From Flavobacterium enshiense (GTDB lineage Bacteria; Bacteroidota; Bacteroidia; Flavobacteriales; Flavobacteriaceae): DNA of 64,000 nt. The notes beneath the pieces were generated by a model. That model was not told where the DNA came from and did not search any database. It worked only from the letters and a program-made list of their open reading frames with translations. The position numbers and the translations under genes are program-made. The DNA lies in assembly GCF_022836875.1 (NCBI RefSeq), contig NZ_CP090376.1:868001-932000 (forward strand), in the 5' to 3' direction. Below, in pieces: positions 7,637 through 16,813 of this stretch (position 1 is the first letter of the stretch; the number at the start of each line of letters is the position of its first letter).

Positions 7637-9829
7637 ATGAAAAAATTAACTACTATTTTAGCATTATTGTGCTGTTTTTTTGCGTTTTCGCAAAATAAAG
7701 TAGCTTCTAAAATACGGGAACTGAATTTGTCTAAGACAAAATTCGTTCCCGTTTTTCCTTTAATACCTGTTGAGAGTGCTCCGAATGCCCAGATTGAAAA
7801 AACGGTGGCAGAAGCCCAGTTGGCAACAATCAAAACAGCAATAGTTAATGATGTGGTGGCTAAGGGCTATCAAACCATCGAACTGCAAATTCCTTATCAT
7901 GGGAATATGCTTGACTTGCAACTTTACAAAGTTGATTTGTTTTCAGAAGGTTTTCATGTCGATACTGACAAGCAAAAATACATTTCATACAACAAAGGCG
8001 TTTATTATAGAGGGATTGTTAAAAATGATCCTAGTTCGCTAGTGTCTTTTAATTTTTTCAACGGAGAATTTAATGGTGTTGTTTCAAATTCATCATTGAG
8101 CAATTTAGTTGTTGGAAGGATAGATGTGCCTGGGAATACCAGTGACTATGTTATTTACGAAGATCAGAAAATGAAGGTGGCGAGTCCGAACGATTGTCAT
8201 ACTTCGGATGAGGTTACTGAGTATAAGGATCACAAGTCAGAAGATGCAAAATCGCCTTCCAGTACCAAATGTGTAGCCACCTATTTTGAAATAGATAATA
8301 ATTTATTTGTTTCAAACGGTAGTAATACCACTACCACTACCAATTGGATGACTTCTGTTTTTAATAACATGCAAACACTTTATGTCAATGAAGGAATTAC
8401 ATTGGCACTAAAATCGATTTACATATGGACATCAAAAGATCCTTATGAAGGAATAGGGCCAAACTCCACCGATTACTTATACAAGTTTAAAGAAGTTCGT
8501 CCGGTTTTTGATGGTGATGTTGGTCAGTTGGTTGGAATTGATCCGGGTGGTTTAGGCGGTGTGTCCATGGGAATTGGAGGTTTGTGTACAGCAAACAATT
8601 ATGTTTATTCAGATGTTTTTTTAAGTTATTCCAGTGTGCCGACCTACTCATGGACTGTTATGGTGGTTACACATGAATTTGGTCATAATATTGGTTCACG
8701 CCATACACATGCCTGTGCGTGGAATGGCAACAATACAGCTATTGACAACTGCGCGCCTTATGCGATGGGATCTAGTGCTGAGGGCTATTCTTGTATGACT
8801 ACGCCGCCGACTATCCCGAGTAGTTCGGAAAAGGGTTCAATCATGAGCTATTGTCATCTTGTAGGAGGTGTTGGAATCAGTTTCGCTAACGGATTTGGCC
8901 CGCAGCCAAGTAGTGCAATTTTAGATTTTGTTGATTCCAGAGCGTGCTTAAGTACCGATTGCATTTCTGTATGTGTAAATGGAGTTAGTGCTGTCGATGC
9001 ACTGTACAATGCAGCTTCTACTTCTGCGGTTGTTTCCTGGACCGATATGACCAATGAAGATGCCTGGCAGGTGGCAGTAATGCCGTTTTCGAGTAGTTCA
9101 GCTTCATGGACTTCGGTGACATCACCTATGTTTACCGTCAATGGGTTATCGCCTAATACCTATTACAAATTTCGAGTAAAGCCAAATTGCGGAAGTTTGA
9201 CACCTTCAACACGTGAGTTTGTTTTTCTTACATCTGCAGATTATTGTAATGGGATAACCTTAACGGATACCGGAGGGTCGACAGGAAATTATAAGGATAA
9301 TCAAAATTTTGTAAGAACAATTGTTCCTAATCTAACCGGCAATAAGATCAAGCTAAGTTTTTCAAGTTTCTCTTTAGAGCGTGATTATGACTATCTGTAT
9401 GTTTATAATGGATCCAGTACATCATCGCCGTCTTTTGAAGCAAATGGTTATACAGGTACAACGATTCCGGGACCTTTCGAATCTACATCACCTGATGGGG
9501 CTTTAACGATCAGGTTTTTCTCCGATAGCGGTCAAACAAGTCAGGGATGGGTAGCAACAACATCATGTCTTGCAAATCTTGGGCTTGATGAGAATAGCTA
9601 TTTAGATTATTCGTATTATCCAAATCCGACTAACGGTTTAGTAACGATTAATTCTAAAGATATAATCTCAAATGTAATGGTATATAATATTGAAGGACGA
9701 TTATTGTACTCCGGAGAGGCAAATAACCTTACTACGCAGGTGGATATTTCCAGCTATGCATCGGGGACTTATTTCTTCAAGATAAGTATTGACAATCAGA
9801 TTGTTAACTTTAAAATAGTGAAGTTGTAG
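7637..9829 (+). CDS. Secreted reprolysin-like zinc metalloprotease with CUB domain and type IX secretion signal
   Basis: A 730-residue exported protease. Residues 1-19 form a signal peptide. The metzincin zinc site HEFGHNIGSRH is at 346-356 (H346, E347, H350, H356), with the Met-turn SIMSY near M403, as in M12B/ADAM-like peptidases. The region before it is probably a propeptide. A fibronectin type III-like domain spans about 440-530, and a CUB-like domain about 537-650. The last 75 residues, beginning YYPNPTNG, are a type A type IX secretion sorting domain with GTYFFKI near the end. By knowledge of this signal it should be exported by the Por/Gld machinery and released or surface-attached. 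The target is unknown. A terminator follows. Confidence 0.92.
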   Translation: MKKLTTILALLCCFFAFSQNKVASKIRELNLSKTKFVPVFPLIPVESAPNAQIEKTVAEAQLATIKTAIVNDVVAKGYQTIELQIPYHGNMLDLQLYKVDLFSEGFHVDTDKQKYISYNKGVYYRGIVKNDPSSLVSFNFFNGEFNGVVSNSSLSNLVVGRIDVPGNTSDYVIYEDQKMKVASPNDCHTSDEVTEYKDHKSEDAKSPSSTKCVATYFEIDNNLFVSNGSNTTTTTNWMTSVFNNMQTLYVNEGITLALKSIYIWTSKDPYEGIGPNSTDYLYKFKEVRPVFDGDVGQLVGIDPGGLGGVSMGIGGLCTANNYVYSDVFLSYSSVPTYSWTVMVVTHEFGHNIGSRHTHACAWNGNNTAIDNCAPYAMGSSAEGYSCMTTPPTIPSSSEKGSIMSYCHLVGGVGISFANGFGPQPSSAILDFVDSRACLSTDCISVCVNGVSAVDALYNAASTSAVVSWTDMTNEDAWQVAVMPFSSSSASWTSVTSPMFTVNGLSPNTYYKFRVKPNCGSLTPSTREFVFLTSADYCNGITLTDTGGSTGNYKDNQNFVRTIVPNLTGNKIKLSFSSFSLERDYDYLYVYNGSSTSSPSFEANGYTGTTIPGPFESTSPDGALTIRFFSDSGQTSQGWVATTSCLANLGLDENSYLDYSYYPNPTNGLVTINSKDIISNVMVYNIEGRLLYSGEANNLTTQVDISSYASGTYFFKISIDNQIVNFKIVKL

Positions 9830-9848
9830 TATATCCTTAGCATTAAAT

Positions 9849-9885
9849 AAAAACCCGTTGCTTTAAAAAAGTAGCGGGTTTTTGT
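9849..9885 (+). terminator. Terminator after the metalloprotease gene
   Basis: AAACCCGTTGCT pairs with AGTAGCGGGTTT with one mismatch and a wobble, and is followed by TTTTGTTTTT. Confidence 0.8.
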
Positions 9886-9925
9886 TTTTATTTCAATATA
9901 TTTGTTTAACTAATAAAACGAATAT

Positions 9926-10348
9926 ATGTACGAAATTATTCAGAAAGCGCATTCGGGTGTGGCTTATTTAGCTCTGGGAATATTGATAGTTGCCGTGATT
10001 AATGCCTTTATGGGTATCTCTTCCAAAAGAGGATTTGAAGAGAAAGACAGAAAAATTTCTTTGTTCGCCTTAATCTTCTGTCATATTCAATTGCTTTTGG
10101 GATTAGTAGTTTATTTTCTTTCTCCTTTGGGGATGTCAGCTTTAGGAGATATGAGTAACGCTGCTTTACGTTTAACTTCATTAGAACATCCGTTAATTAA
10201 TATACTCGCAATTGCATTGATTACCGTTGGTTGGTCAAAACATAAAAGAGAAGACAGCAGTAACGGTAAATTTAAGAAAATTGCATTCTTATACCTTGCC
10301 GGATTGCTTTTCATACTTAGCAGAATTCCTTGGAACCTTTGGTTCTAA
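9926..10348 (+). CDS. Four-helix membrane protein, function unknown
   Basis: The 140-residue protein has four predicted membrane helices: about 13-31 (VAYLALGILIVAVINAF), 45-67 (ISLFALIFCHIQLLLGLVVYF), 88-105 and 118-134. Histidines near helix ends (H9, H52, H87 in LEHPLIN, H105) recall small cytochrome-b-like proteins, but heme binding is only a guess. I do not recognise a named family with a known function. It stands alone between two terminators, without cotranscribed partners. Confidence 0.6.
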   Translation: MYEIIQKAHSGVAYLALGILIVAVINAFMGISSKRGFEEKDRKISLFALIFCHIQLLLGLVVYFLSPLGMSALGDMSNAALRLTSLEHPLINILAIALITVGWSKHKREDSSNGKFKKIAFLYLAGLLFILSRIPWNLWF

Positions 10349-10354
10349 AACTAT

Positions 10355-10380
10355 AAAAGCCCTTAAAGGGCTTTTTCTTT
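10355..10380 (+). terminator. Terminator after the membrane protein gene
   Basis: The sequence from 10355 to 10375 is a near-perfect palindrome centred on CCCTTAAAGGG, with A-rich left and T-rich right arms. Confidence 0.8.
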
Positions 10381-10425
10381 CTATGGCATATTTCTTGTTA
10401 GTTCTGTAATTTAAAAATTGAAAAC

Positions 10426-10878
10426 ATGAAAAAAATTATTGCCCCAATTTTACTGCTTTTTGTTTTTGTTTTTTTCGTCAGTAGTTTCGCCAGCGAGAAA
10501 ATGAGGCTGAACGATAATACAAAAAGAGTGCTTCAGGATACTTTAAAAATAGATTCTACGCAAATCCGTTTTAAATACAAACCTTACAAAAAAAGTGTCC
10601 ACGCTTCGTACTACCACGACAGATTTAACGGTAGGAAAACGGCAAGCGGGAAACGTTTCGATAATACAAAGTATACTGCTGCGCATAAGAAATTACCTTT
10701 TGGGACAGCGCTTAGGATAACAAATCCGGTTAATAATAAATCAGTTGTGGTAACGGTTATCGATAGAGGCCCGTTTACAAGAGGTCGTGAAATCGACCTG
10801 TCAAAAAAAGCCTTTATGGAAATTTCCCATGCTAAAGGACGCGGATTTATTGATGTCAACATCGATGTGGTAAAATAA
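10426..10878 (+). CDS. RlpA-like septal-ring/double-psi beta-barrel protein
   Basis: The 150-residue protein has an N-terminal signal or anchor (residues 4-22, a run of hydrophobic residues ending in SSFA). A double-psi beta-barrel follows: VHASYYHDRFNGRKTASG, FGTALRITNPVNNKSVVVTVIDRGPF and GREIDLSKKAF match the RlpA core. RlpA proteins bind denuded glycan strands and in some species act as lytic transglycosylases. The SPOR domain found in E. coli RlpA is absent, so binding to septal murein is not assured. It converges with the CYTH gene, 3 bp apart. Confidence 0.88.
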   Translation: MKKIIAPILLLFVFVFFVSSFASEKMRLNDNTKRVLQDTLKIDSTQIRFKYKPYKKSVHASYYHDRFNGRKTASGKRFDNTKYTAAHKKLPFGTALRITNPVNNKSVVVTVIDRGPFTRGREIDLSKKAFMEISHAKGRGFIDVNIDVVK

Positions 10879-10881
10879 GTT

Positions 10882-11349
10882 TTACCACTTTTTAAATGGG
10901 TGATTGCTTAGATAGGCATTGTAATAGCGTTGGTCTCCGGTAACTTCTTTTCCCAGCCAATTTGGTTTTTCGAATGATTCCGATTCCGAAGAAAGTTCGA
11001 TTTCCGCAATGACCAAACCTTGGTTCTCGCCCGAAAAAACATCGACCTCATAGATATGATTTCCAACTGCTATTTCATGTCGGATTTTATCGATAGTCCC
11101 TTGTTCGCAGAGCGGTAACAATAGTTCGGCTTCCGCCAGTGGAATTTCCTTTTCCCATTCCAGACGGGTGGTTCCGGATTCGTTTCCCTTCCCTTTAATG
11201 GTTAAATATCCTTTGTCGCCTTTAATTCGTACACGTACCGTACGCTCGGGGTGTGAGTTTAAGTAGCCTTGTACAATTCGGTTTTTGGTAAAAGCCGCTG
11301 CTTTAAAACCATCTGAAACTACCAGAAATTTTCGTTCTGTTTCCTGCAT
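10882..11349 (-). CDS. CYTH-domain triphosphatase
   Basis: The 155-residue protein begins MQETERKFLV, the defining ExExK motif of CYTH enzymes. It continues with charged strands (RTVRVRIKGDKGYLTIKGKG, RLEWEKEIP, YEVDVFSGENQGLVIAEIEL) that line a triphosphate tunnel. Characterised bacterial single-domain members hydrolyse inorganic triphosphate or thiamine triphosphate, and others are adenylate cyclases. The short form with ERKFLV is typical of the tripolyphosphatase-like group. It is cytosolic and its start is clear. It lies 47 bp downstream of the NAD(P)-binding gene and is probably cotranscribed with it. Confidence 0.88.
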   Translation of the reverse strand: MQETERKFLVVSDGFKAAAFTKNRIVQGYLNSHPERTVRVRIKGDKGYLTIKGKGNESGTTRLEWEKEIPLAEAELLLPLCEQGTIDKIRHEIAVGNHIYEVDVFSGENQGLVIAEIELSSESESFEKPNWLGKEVTGDQRYYNAYLSNHPFKKW

Positions 11350-11396
11350 TTGAATGGGTTAAATTATGTTGGAATAAGTGTCCAAGATAAGGAAAA

Positions 11397-12059
11397 TCAT
11401 TGCAATTGTCCCAAATTATAAATGACATCCGACGAAACAATGTTTTTTGGATAATCGTTTTTAGACAGATGCCACATAGTTTTGGCGATATTTTCCGGAG
11501 GGATGCTTCGGAATTTTTTTAGTTTCCCGATTAATAACGGATTGATGACTTTCATAAGGTAGATCCCCATGGTTTCGCCAACCCGTGCTTCATTTCGGTC
11601 ACCGTCGATTAGAGAAGGTTCCAGAATGTGAGTTTTTGGGATTCCCAAATCGAGAACCTGACGTTCCATTTCTCCTTTGATTCGATTGTAAAAGACAGGA
11701 CTTTTTGGGTTTGCTCCCAAGGCGGAAATGACGATGAATGCCGGAATATTGTTCTGTTTTGCTAATTGTGCCGCAGTTACCGGGATTCCGAAGTCGATGG
11801 ATTTGTATTCGTTTTCATCCGGCGTTTTGGCTTTGGTGGTTCCGATACAGCAAAAAACCACGTCACCTGTAAAATTGGCTGCATGGTTTTCCAAATGGAG
11901 GACATCGACAATATGTTCTTCAATTTTCGGATTCAAATGTCCCGATTCTTTTCTTGAAAACAATTTTATTTTATCAAAATCCGAATCGGAAAGCAATAAA
12001 TCTAAAAGCAAACTGCCTGTCAATCCTGAGGCTCCCAAAAGTATGGCTGTTTTTTTCAT
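11397..12059 (-). CDS. NAD(P)-binding Rossmann-fold oxidoreductase-like protein
   Basis: The 220-residue product begins MKKTAILLGASGLTGSLLLDLL, a GxxGxxG dinucleotide-binding loop of the extended/atypical SDR type. The following segments, VVFCCIGTTKAKTP, FIVISALGANPKSPVFYNRIKGEME and ILEPSLIDGDRNEAR, resemble the HTATIP2/TIP30-like atypical SDR group, in which YxxxK is present as YNRIK. Substrate and even catalysis are uncertain for this group. It is divergent from dinB with only 40 bp between the start codons, so their promoters must overlap. Confidence 0.82.
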   Translation of the reverse strand: MKKTAILLGASGLTGSLLLDLLLSDSDFDKIKLFSRKESGHLNPKIEEHIVDVLHLENHAANFTGDVVFCCIGTTKAKTPDENEYKSIDFGIPVTAAQLAKQNNIPAFIVISALGANPKSPVFYNRIKGEMERQVLDLGIPKTHILEPSLIDGDRNEARVGETMGIYLMKVINPLLIGKLKKFRSIPPENIAKTMWHLSKNDYPKNIVSSDVIYNLGQLQ

Positions 12060-12099
12060 CGGCTTAAAAATGTTCCTTGAATATACATAAATTTACGGT

Positions 12100-13182
12100 A
12101 TGGAACCAGAGATGCTGCAAAGAAAAATTATCCATGTCGACATGGATGCTTTTTATGCTTCCGTAGAGCAGATGGATAATCCTTTGCTCAAAGGAAAGCC
12201 CATTGCAGTAGGCGGAAGCGAGGCCAGAGGAGTGGTTTCAGCTGCTAGTTACGAGGCACGGAAGTTTGGGGTTCGCAGTGCAATGAGCGGTTATATGGCC
12301 CGAAAATTATGTCCGGAGCTGATTTTTGTGCGTCCACGCTTCGATCGGTACAAGGAAATTTCAAATAAAATCCGAAAAATATTTCATGACTATACCGATC
12401 TGGTGGAGCCGCTTTCGCTGGACGAAGCATATCTGGACGTTACCGAAAACAAAAAGGGAAATCCCAGTGCCACGTTAATTGCACAAGAAATCCGCAAACG
12501 TATTTTTGAAGAAATTGGACTGACTGCTTCTGCTGGAATTTCGGTTAATAAATTTGTGGCTAAGATTGCTTCGGATTTCAACAAGCCCAACGGACAGAAA
12601 ACGGTAAATCCTGATGAAGTGGAAAATTTTATGGAGGGACTGGATGTGAAGAAATTTTACGGGGTGGGGAAAGTAACCGCCGAACGGATGTATCAACTGG
12701 GAATATTTACGGGGGCTGACTTAAAAAGCAAATCAATAGAATACTTGGAACAGCATTTTGGTAACAGTGGAAGATCCTTTTATAATTTGGCAAGGGGGAT
12801 AAGTTACAGCAAGGTTAAACCGAATCGTACTTTAAAGTCGGTCGGGGCTGAACGGACTTTTAACGTGAACCTGTCCTCTGAAATCTTCATGGAAGAACGT
12901 TTGGAGAATATCGCCAATGAACTGGAGCGCCGTCTCCGTAAAAGTAAAATAGCTGGAAAAACGGTTACACTCAAGATCAAGTATTCTGACTTTACTTTGC
13001 AGACTCGTAGCAAAACCCTGCCGTATTTTATATCGGATAAGAGCCTTATTTTTGAAGTGGCCAAAGAATTGCTGTACCAAGAAAAAATGAAAGATTCCGT
13101 TCGCTTGCTCGGCATTTCACTGCATAACCTGAACACTGAAATGAAGAAATCTGTTGTAGTACAGCTTAAGTTCGATTTTTAA
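12100..13182 (+). CDS. dinB: DNA polymerase IV (Y-family translesion polymerase)
   Basis: The 360-residue protein has the Y-family palm: IIHVDMDAFYASVE supplies the first metal-binding aspartates and the steric YF/YA gate, and LSLDEAYLDVT supplies the catalytic SLDE. Helix-hairpin-helix thumb residues (VKKFYGVGKVTAERMYQLGI) and a little-finger domain (TLKSVGAERTF onward) follow. It performs low-fidelity synthesis past damaged bases. It ends in VVQLKFDF, without a canonical QLxLF beta-clamp motif. A start four codons later (MLQRK) is possible. A terminator shared with the convergent Bax inhibitor-like gene follows. Confidence 0.95.
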   Translation: MEPEMLQRKIIHVDMDAFYASVEQMDNPLLKGKPIAVGGSEARGVVSAASYEARKFGVRSAMSGYMARKLCPELIFVRPRFDRYKEISNKIRKIFHDYTDLVEPLSLDEAYLDVTENKKGNPSATLIAQEIRKRIFEEIGLTASAGISVNKFVAKIASDFNKPNGQKTVNPDEVENFMEGLDVKKFYGVGKVTAERMYQLGIFTGADLKSKSIEYLEQHFGNSGRSFYNLARGISYSKVKPNRTLKSVGAERTFNVNLSSEIFMEERLENIANELERRLRKSKIAGKTVTLKIKYSDFTLQTRSKTLPYFISDKSLIFEVAKELLYQEKMKDSVRLLGISLHNLNTEMKKSVVVQLKFDF

Positions 13183-13189
13183 TCATAAA

Positions 13190-13218
13190 AAAACCGACTT
13201 CAATTTGAAATCGGTTTT
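13190..13218. terminator. Bidirectional terminator between dinB and the Bax inhibitor-like gene
   Basis: AAAACCGACTTC (13190-13201) pairs with GAAATCGGTTTT (13207-13218) with one mismatch. A and T runs flank both sides, so it can serve both convergent genes. Confidence 0.8.
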
Positions 13219-13237
13219 CGGTATATTTTTTTGCAAA

Positions 13238-14011
13238 TTAGTCTCTGCTGGAAATCTTGGAAAGTAAACGTAAAAACTCTACATATAACCAAACTAAGGT
13301 AATCATCAATCCCATGGCGCCAAACCATTCCATGTATTTCGGAAGGCTTCTTTGTGCTCCTTTTTCAATCTGATCAAAGTCAAGGAATAAGTTTAAAGCA
13401 GCCACAACAACTACGAAAGCACTGATTCCGATGCTCATCAGGGAATTGCCGTGGTGTATCGGCTGGAAGTCAATGAATAAGGAAAATAACCATGAAAGAA
13501 TGTAAAAACTGGCAATGGCTAAAGTTGCTCCCACTACAACGGAACGAAAACGGTCGGTAACCTGAACAACATTGTATTTATATAGTCCGAAACAAACAAT
13601 AAAGGTTACAAAAGTGGCTCCCACTGCCTGAATAACCAATCCCGGATACATTGTTTCGAATATAGCTGAAATTCCTCCAATGAAAAGTCCTTCAAAAATG
13701 GCATAACCCGGTGCCAGATAGCCGGAGTGTTGCGGTTTGAAAGATGCAATAAGTACTAATATGAAACCGATAATAGCACCGCCGATAGTCAAAACGATAG
13801 GGTTGTAGCCACTGAAAGTCATTGTCCAGGTGATTGCAGCGCCCGCAATTAGTAAAAGCAACATCACAAAACTTTTGTTGATGGTACCCTGAACCGTCAT
13901 GGTGTCATTATAATCAACTACAATGGTTTGAGGTTCGTTAATATTGTCTGCAGAATAACGTGTTGTATTGGTGAACGATTTGTTCTTAAAAAACGGATTG
14001 TTTGAATTCAT
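13238..14011 (-). CDS. Bax inhibitor-1/YccA family membrane protein
   Basis: The 257-residue protein has a soluble N-terminal segment of about 45 residues and then seven predicted membrane helices, beginning with VMLLLLIAGAAITWTM. It shows the family pattern YAIFEGLFIGGISAIFE and, near the end, ALNLFLDFDQIE. Relatives such as E. coli YccA interact with the FtsH protease, and eukaryotic BI-1 conducts calcium; the function here is not established. It lies 33 bp after the pyk stop on the same strand and is probably in its operon. Confidence 0.88.
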   Translation of the reverse strand: MNSNNPFFKNKSFTNTTRYSADNINEPQTIVVDYNDTMTVQGTINKSFVMLLLLIAGAAITWTMTFSGYNPIVLTIGGAIIGFILVLIASFKPQHSGYLAPGYAIFEGLFIGGISAIFETMYPGLVIQAVGATFVTFIVCFGLYKYNVVQVTDRFRSVVVGATLAIASFYILSWLFSLFIDFQPIHHGNSLMSIGISAFVVVVAALNLFLDFDQIEKGAQRSLPKYMEWFGAMGLMITLVWLYVEFLRLLSKISSRD

Positions 14012-14044
14012 AGTTTTCTTTTTAGTTATTCAAATATACTTTTT

Positions 14045-15475
14045 TTATTCAATTTCAGAAATACGAAGCGTGTTCACCATTCCTTTTGCATTAACCGGCA
14101 TGGCTGCAAGGTTTACCAGCATATCTCCCTTTTCAACAAATCCTTTTTCCATGCAAATGGCGTTGATATCGTCAATGGTATCATCGGTGCTTACAAACTT
14201 ATCGTATAAGAAAGATTTAACGCCCCAAAGCAGGTTTAATTGTGTAAGGATTCGTTTGTTTGATGTAAATACCAAAATGTGAGCATGAGGTCGCCACGCC
14301 GAAACCTGAAAAGCTGTATAACCGCTGTTCGTAAGTGTTGTGATGGCTTTGGCATTAATGTCGTTGGCTAAAAGTGCGCCGTGGTAACAGATGTTTTTGG
14401 TGATATAACGGTTTGTTTTTATCTGTGGCTGGTTTTGGGGTACCTGAATCAGTGGAGAATCTTCGACAGCTTCAATGATTTGTGTCATTTTTTCAATTAC
14501 CTGTACTGGATAATTACCAACAGACGTTTCTCCCGACAACATTACAGCATCAGCACCGTCCATAACCGAGTTGGCTACGTCATTAACTTCTGCGCGTGTT
14601 GGAGTCAGGCTGGTAATCATCGTTTCCATCATTTGTGTGGCGATAATTACCGGAATGCGTGCTGTTTTTGCACGATAAACCAGTTTCTTCTGAATCAAAG
14701 GTACTTCCTGAGCAGGGATTTCAACTCCTAAGTCGCCACGTGCTACCATTAATCCGTCGCAATAAGCCACGATTTTGTCAATGTTTTCAACCGCTTCTGG
14801 TTTTTCGATTTTAGCGATAACAGGAATTTTATGAGTGGAGTTGGCCGAAATTAAATCTCGTAAATCCTTTAAATCTTCCTGAGTTCGCACAAAGGAAAGC
14901 GCGATCCAGTCGACTTCACTTTTAATGGCAAAAAGCGCATCGCGGATGTCTTTTTCGGTTAAGGCCGGTAAGGAAACTTTTGTATTTGGAAGGTTAACTC
15001 CCTTTTTTGATTTTAACGGACCGCCCTGAATTACGACTGCTTCCACTTCTGTGTTTTTGTCGGTTTTGCGAACTTCGAAGATAAGTTTTCCGTCATCCAG
15101 CAATATGCGTTCCCCCGGATTTACATCCTTAGGAAATTCTTTGTAGTTCATGTAGACTCTCTCGGCAGTTCCCGGGATATCTTCAGCGGTGGTGAAAGTG
15201 ATGGTGTCGCCTTTGCTTACCACAACATCTTCTTTCATTACACCCACACGCAATTTAGGACCTTGAAGATCAGCTAAAATGGAGGTGGTGTAACCGTATT
15301 CTTTATTCAGTTCTCTGATGATGTCGATGCGTTGTTGTACATCGGTATAATCAGCATGGGAGAAGTTTATTCTAAAAACATTTACCCCGGCATCTATCAT
15401 TTCTTTCAGTACCTCTTTAGTACTGCAGGCCGGGCCAAGGGTTGCTACAATTTTTGTCTTTTTTCTTGTTGGCAT
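14045..15475 (-). CDS. pyk: Pyruvate kinase
   Basis: A 476-residue glycolytic enzyme that converts phosphoenolpyruvate and ADP to pyruvate and ATP. It opens with KTKIVATLGPACSTKEVL and has NFSHADYTD, the active-site signature IPVIAKIEKPEAVENID, and MVARGDLGVEIP followed by IIATQMMETMI. The C-terminal allosteric domain is complete. The start lies 4 bp after the stop of the IPExxxVDY gene, indicating an operon. The length matches bacterial type I/II enzymes. Confidence 0.97.
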   Translation of the reverse strand: MPTRKKTKIVATLGPACSTKEVLKEMIDAGVNVFRINFSHADYTDVQQRIDIIRELNKEYGYTTSILADLQGPKLRVGVMKEDVVVSKGDTITFTTAEDIPGTAERVYMNYKEFPKDVNPGERILLDDGKLIFEVRKTDKNTEVEAVVIQGGPLKSKKGVNLPNTKVSLPALTEKDIRDALFAIKSEVDWIALSFVRTQEDLKDLRDLISANSTHKIPVIAKIEKPEAVENIDKIVAYCDGLMVARGDLGVEIPAQEVPLIQKKLVYRAKTARIPVIIATQMMETMITSLTPTRAEVNDVANSVMDGADAVMLSGETSVGNYPVQVIEKMTQIIEAVEDSPLIQVPQNQPQIKTNRYITKNICYHGALLANDINAKAITTLTNSGYTAFQVSAWRPHAHILVFTSNKRILTQLNLLWGVKSFLYDKFVSTDDTIDDINAICMEKGFVEKGDMLVNLAAMPVNAKGMVNTLRISEIE

Positions 15476-15479
15476 TGTA

Positions 15480-15965
15480 TTAGAAAATTAAATTATTTTT
15501 CGATTTCAGCGTATTTTGTTCGATTTTATAAGCCGTTGTAATTTGTTTAATCGTGAGCAATTCATCGATTAAATTGTTGGTATCAAAAAAATCGTCGGTA
15601 TTTTCAATTTTTAAGATATAGTCTACTTTCTTGAGTTCGGGAAGCAGAAAAATATTGGTGGTAATGTCCAATCCTGTTTCTTCGAATAGGGAAGTGGCTT
15701 GGGTTTGTTGGGTTACGACAGTTGTTTTGTTGGGAATTAAATTCCAATACAACTCGTGTTTTTCGTCATCAAAAACGAAGCGGGTGAAATGGCTTTTACC
15801 TTCAGGGATTTGTATGCCGATATCGTTCTTGCTTTTTTCGAAAGATATCGCCAGTTTCTGATTGATAAAATAAGCCAGACGGTAATCCTCCAGCGAAGAA
15901 TGTATCGCGACGAGCTGATAGTCAATCGAAATAAAATCGTCAATCTGGATTTTGTGAATGGCCAT
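15480..15965 (-). CDS. IPExxxVDY family protein
   Basis: The 161-residue protein carries the family-defining motif here as LPELKKVDY at about residues 108-116, a variant of IPExxxVDY. The N-terminus (MAIHKIQIDDFISIDYQLVAIHSSLEDYRLAYFIN) is typical of this Bacteroidota-restricted family, which is usually found beside pyk and rnc. Its function is not known. No membrane segments or signal. The gene order rnc, IPExxxVDY, pyk supports the assignment. Confidence 0.88.
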   Translation of the reverse strand: MAIHKIQIDDFISIDYQLVAIHSSLEDYRLAYFINQKLAISFEKSKNDIGIQIPEGKSHFTRFVFDDEKHELYWNLIPNKTTVVTQQTQATSLFEETGLDITTNIFLLPELKKVDYILKIENTDDFFDTNNLIDELLTIKQITTAYKIEQNTLKSKNNLIF

Positions 15966-16057
15966 AGGTACTGTTAAAGATAATGTAAATATAGTACATT
16001 ATAGTCGGAAAATAACAGCAAAACAGCGTTGTTAACGATAATTTAGTGAAGTAGCAA

Positions 16058-16804
16058 TCAGTCGTTGGATTTCATTTTTTCCTGAAAAACAAAGTAAGCA
16101 CGTTGCGATGCTTTTTCTTCTGCTTTTTTCTTGGAAGTGGCTCGGGCTTTAGCAACTATTTTATTGTCAATTTTAAGCTTTACCCCAAAATATTTTACGC
16201 CTTCGTTTCCGCTATCTTCGTATACATCATAGTGGAACGATTTTTTTTCTTTCTGGCACCATTCGATTACCAAACTTTTATAGCTGATTACTTTGCCTTC
16301 CAGTTTAGCGATGTCTACATAAGGGAGGATCACTTTTTTGTGGATGAATTTTTCGCAATAAGCAAAGCCACGGTCAAGGTAAATAGCACCTATCAATGCT
16401 TCGAAAAGATTGCCGTGAATGTTTTCGCCAAAGTGCTGAGTGGCTACCTTACTTTCAACATGTTTGATAAGATTCAGGTCTTTTCCCAGTTCGTTCAGGT
16501 GGTCGCGGCTGACAATCTTTGAGCGCATCTTAGTTAAGTAGCCTTCATCTCCGGTGGGTACTTCGTTAAAAAGGTGTGCGGCAATGACTGAACCCAGCAT
16601 TGCATCACCAAGAAATTCCAATCGCTCGTAATTTAAGGGATTTCCTTTTTCGTCCACTTTATTTAACGAGCGATGGGTAAAAGCTTTGCGGTAATTGCTC
16701 AAATCGAGCGGTTGAAAGCCTAGTATTTTATGGATGGCATCAAAAAAAATCCCGTCTTCTGGAGAGCGGGAATTTGAAAATATTTTCTTGATGATTCTCT
16801 TCAT
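16058..16804 (-). CDS. rnc: Ribonuclease III
   Basis: The 248-residue double-strand-specific endoribonuclease processes rRNA precursors and structured mRNAs. The catalytic signature NYERLEFLGDAMLGSV lies around residues 58-73, and the second acidic cluster is in GNLFEALIGAIYLDRG. The last 70 residues form a double-stranded RNA-binding domain ending in KKKAEEKASQRAYFV. It has an N-terminal extension of about 25 residues relative to E. coli. The start is 9 bp after the fabF stop, so acpP-fabF-rnc form an operon. Confidence 0.96.
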   Translation of the reverse strand: MKRIIKKIFSNSRSPEDGIFFDAIHKILGFQPLDLSNYRKAFTHRSLNKVDEKGNPLNYERLEFLGDAMLGSVIAAHLFNEVPTGDEGYLTKMRSKIVSRDHLNELGKDLNLIKHVESKVATQHFGENIHGNLFEALIGAIYLDRGFAYCEKFIHKKVILPYVDIAKLEGKVISYKSLVIEWCQKEKKSFHYDVYEDSGNEGVKYFGVKLKIDNKIVAKARATSKKKAEEKASQRAYFVFQEKMKSND

Positions 16805-16813
16805 AGCAAAAGA

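Noticed and set aside
9926..10348. Ribosomal protein L27 label that I recall being used for similar membrane proteins
   Set aside because: The product is a four-helix membrane protein with no resemblance to L27.
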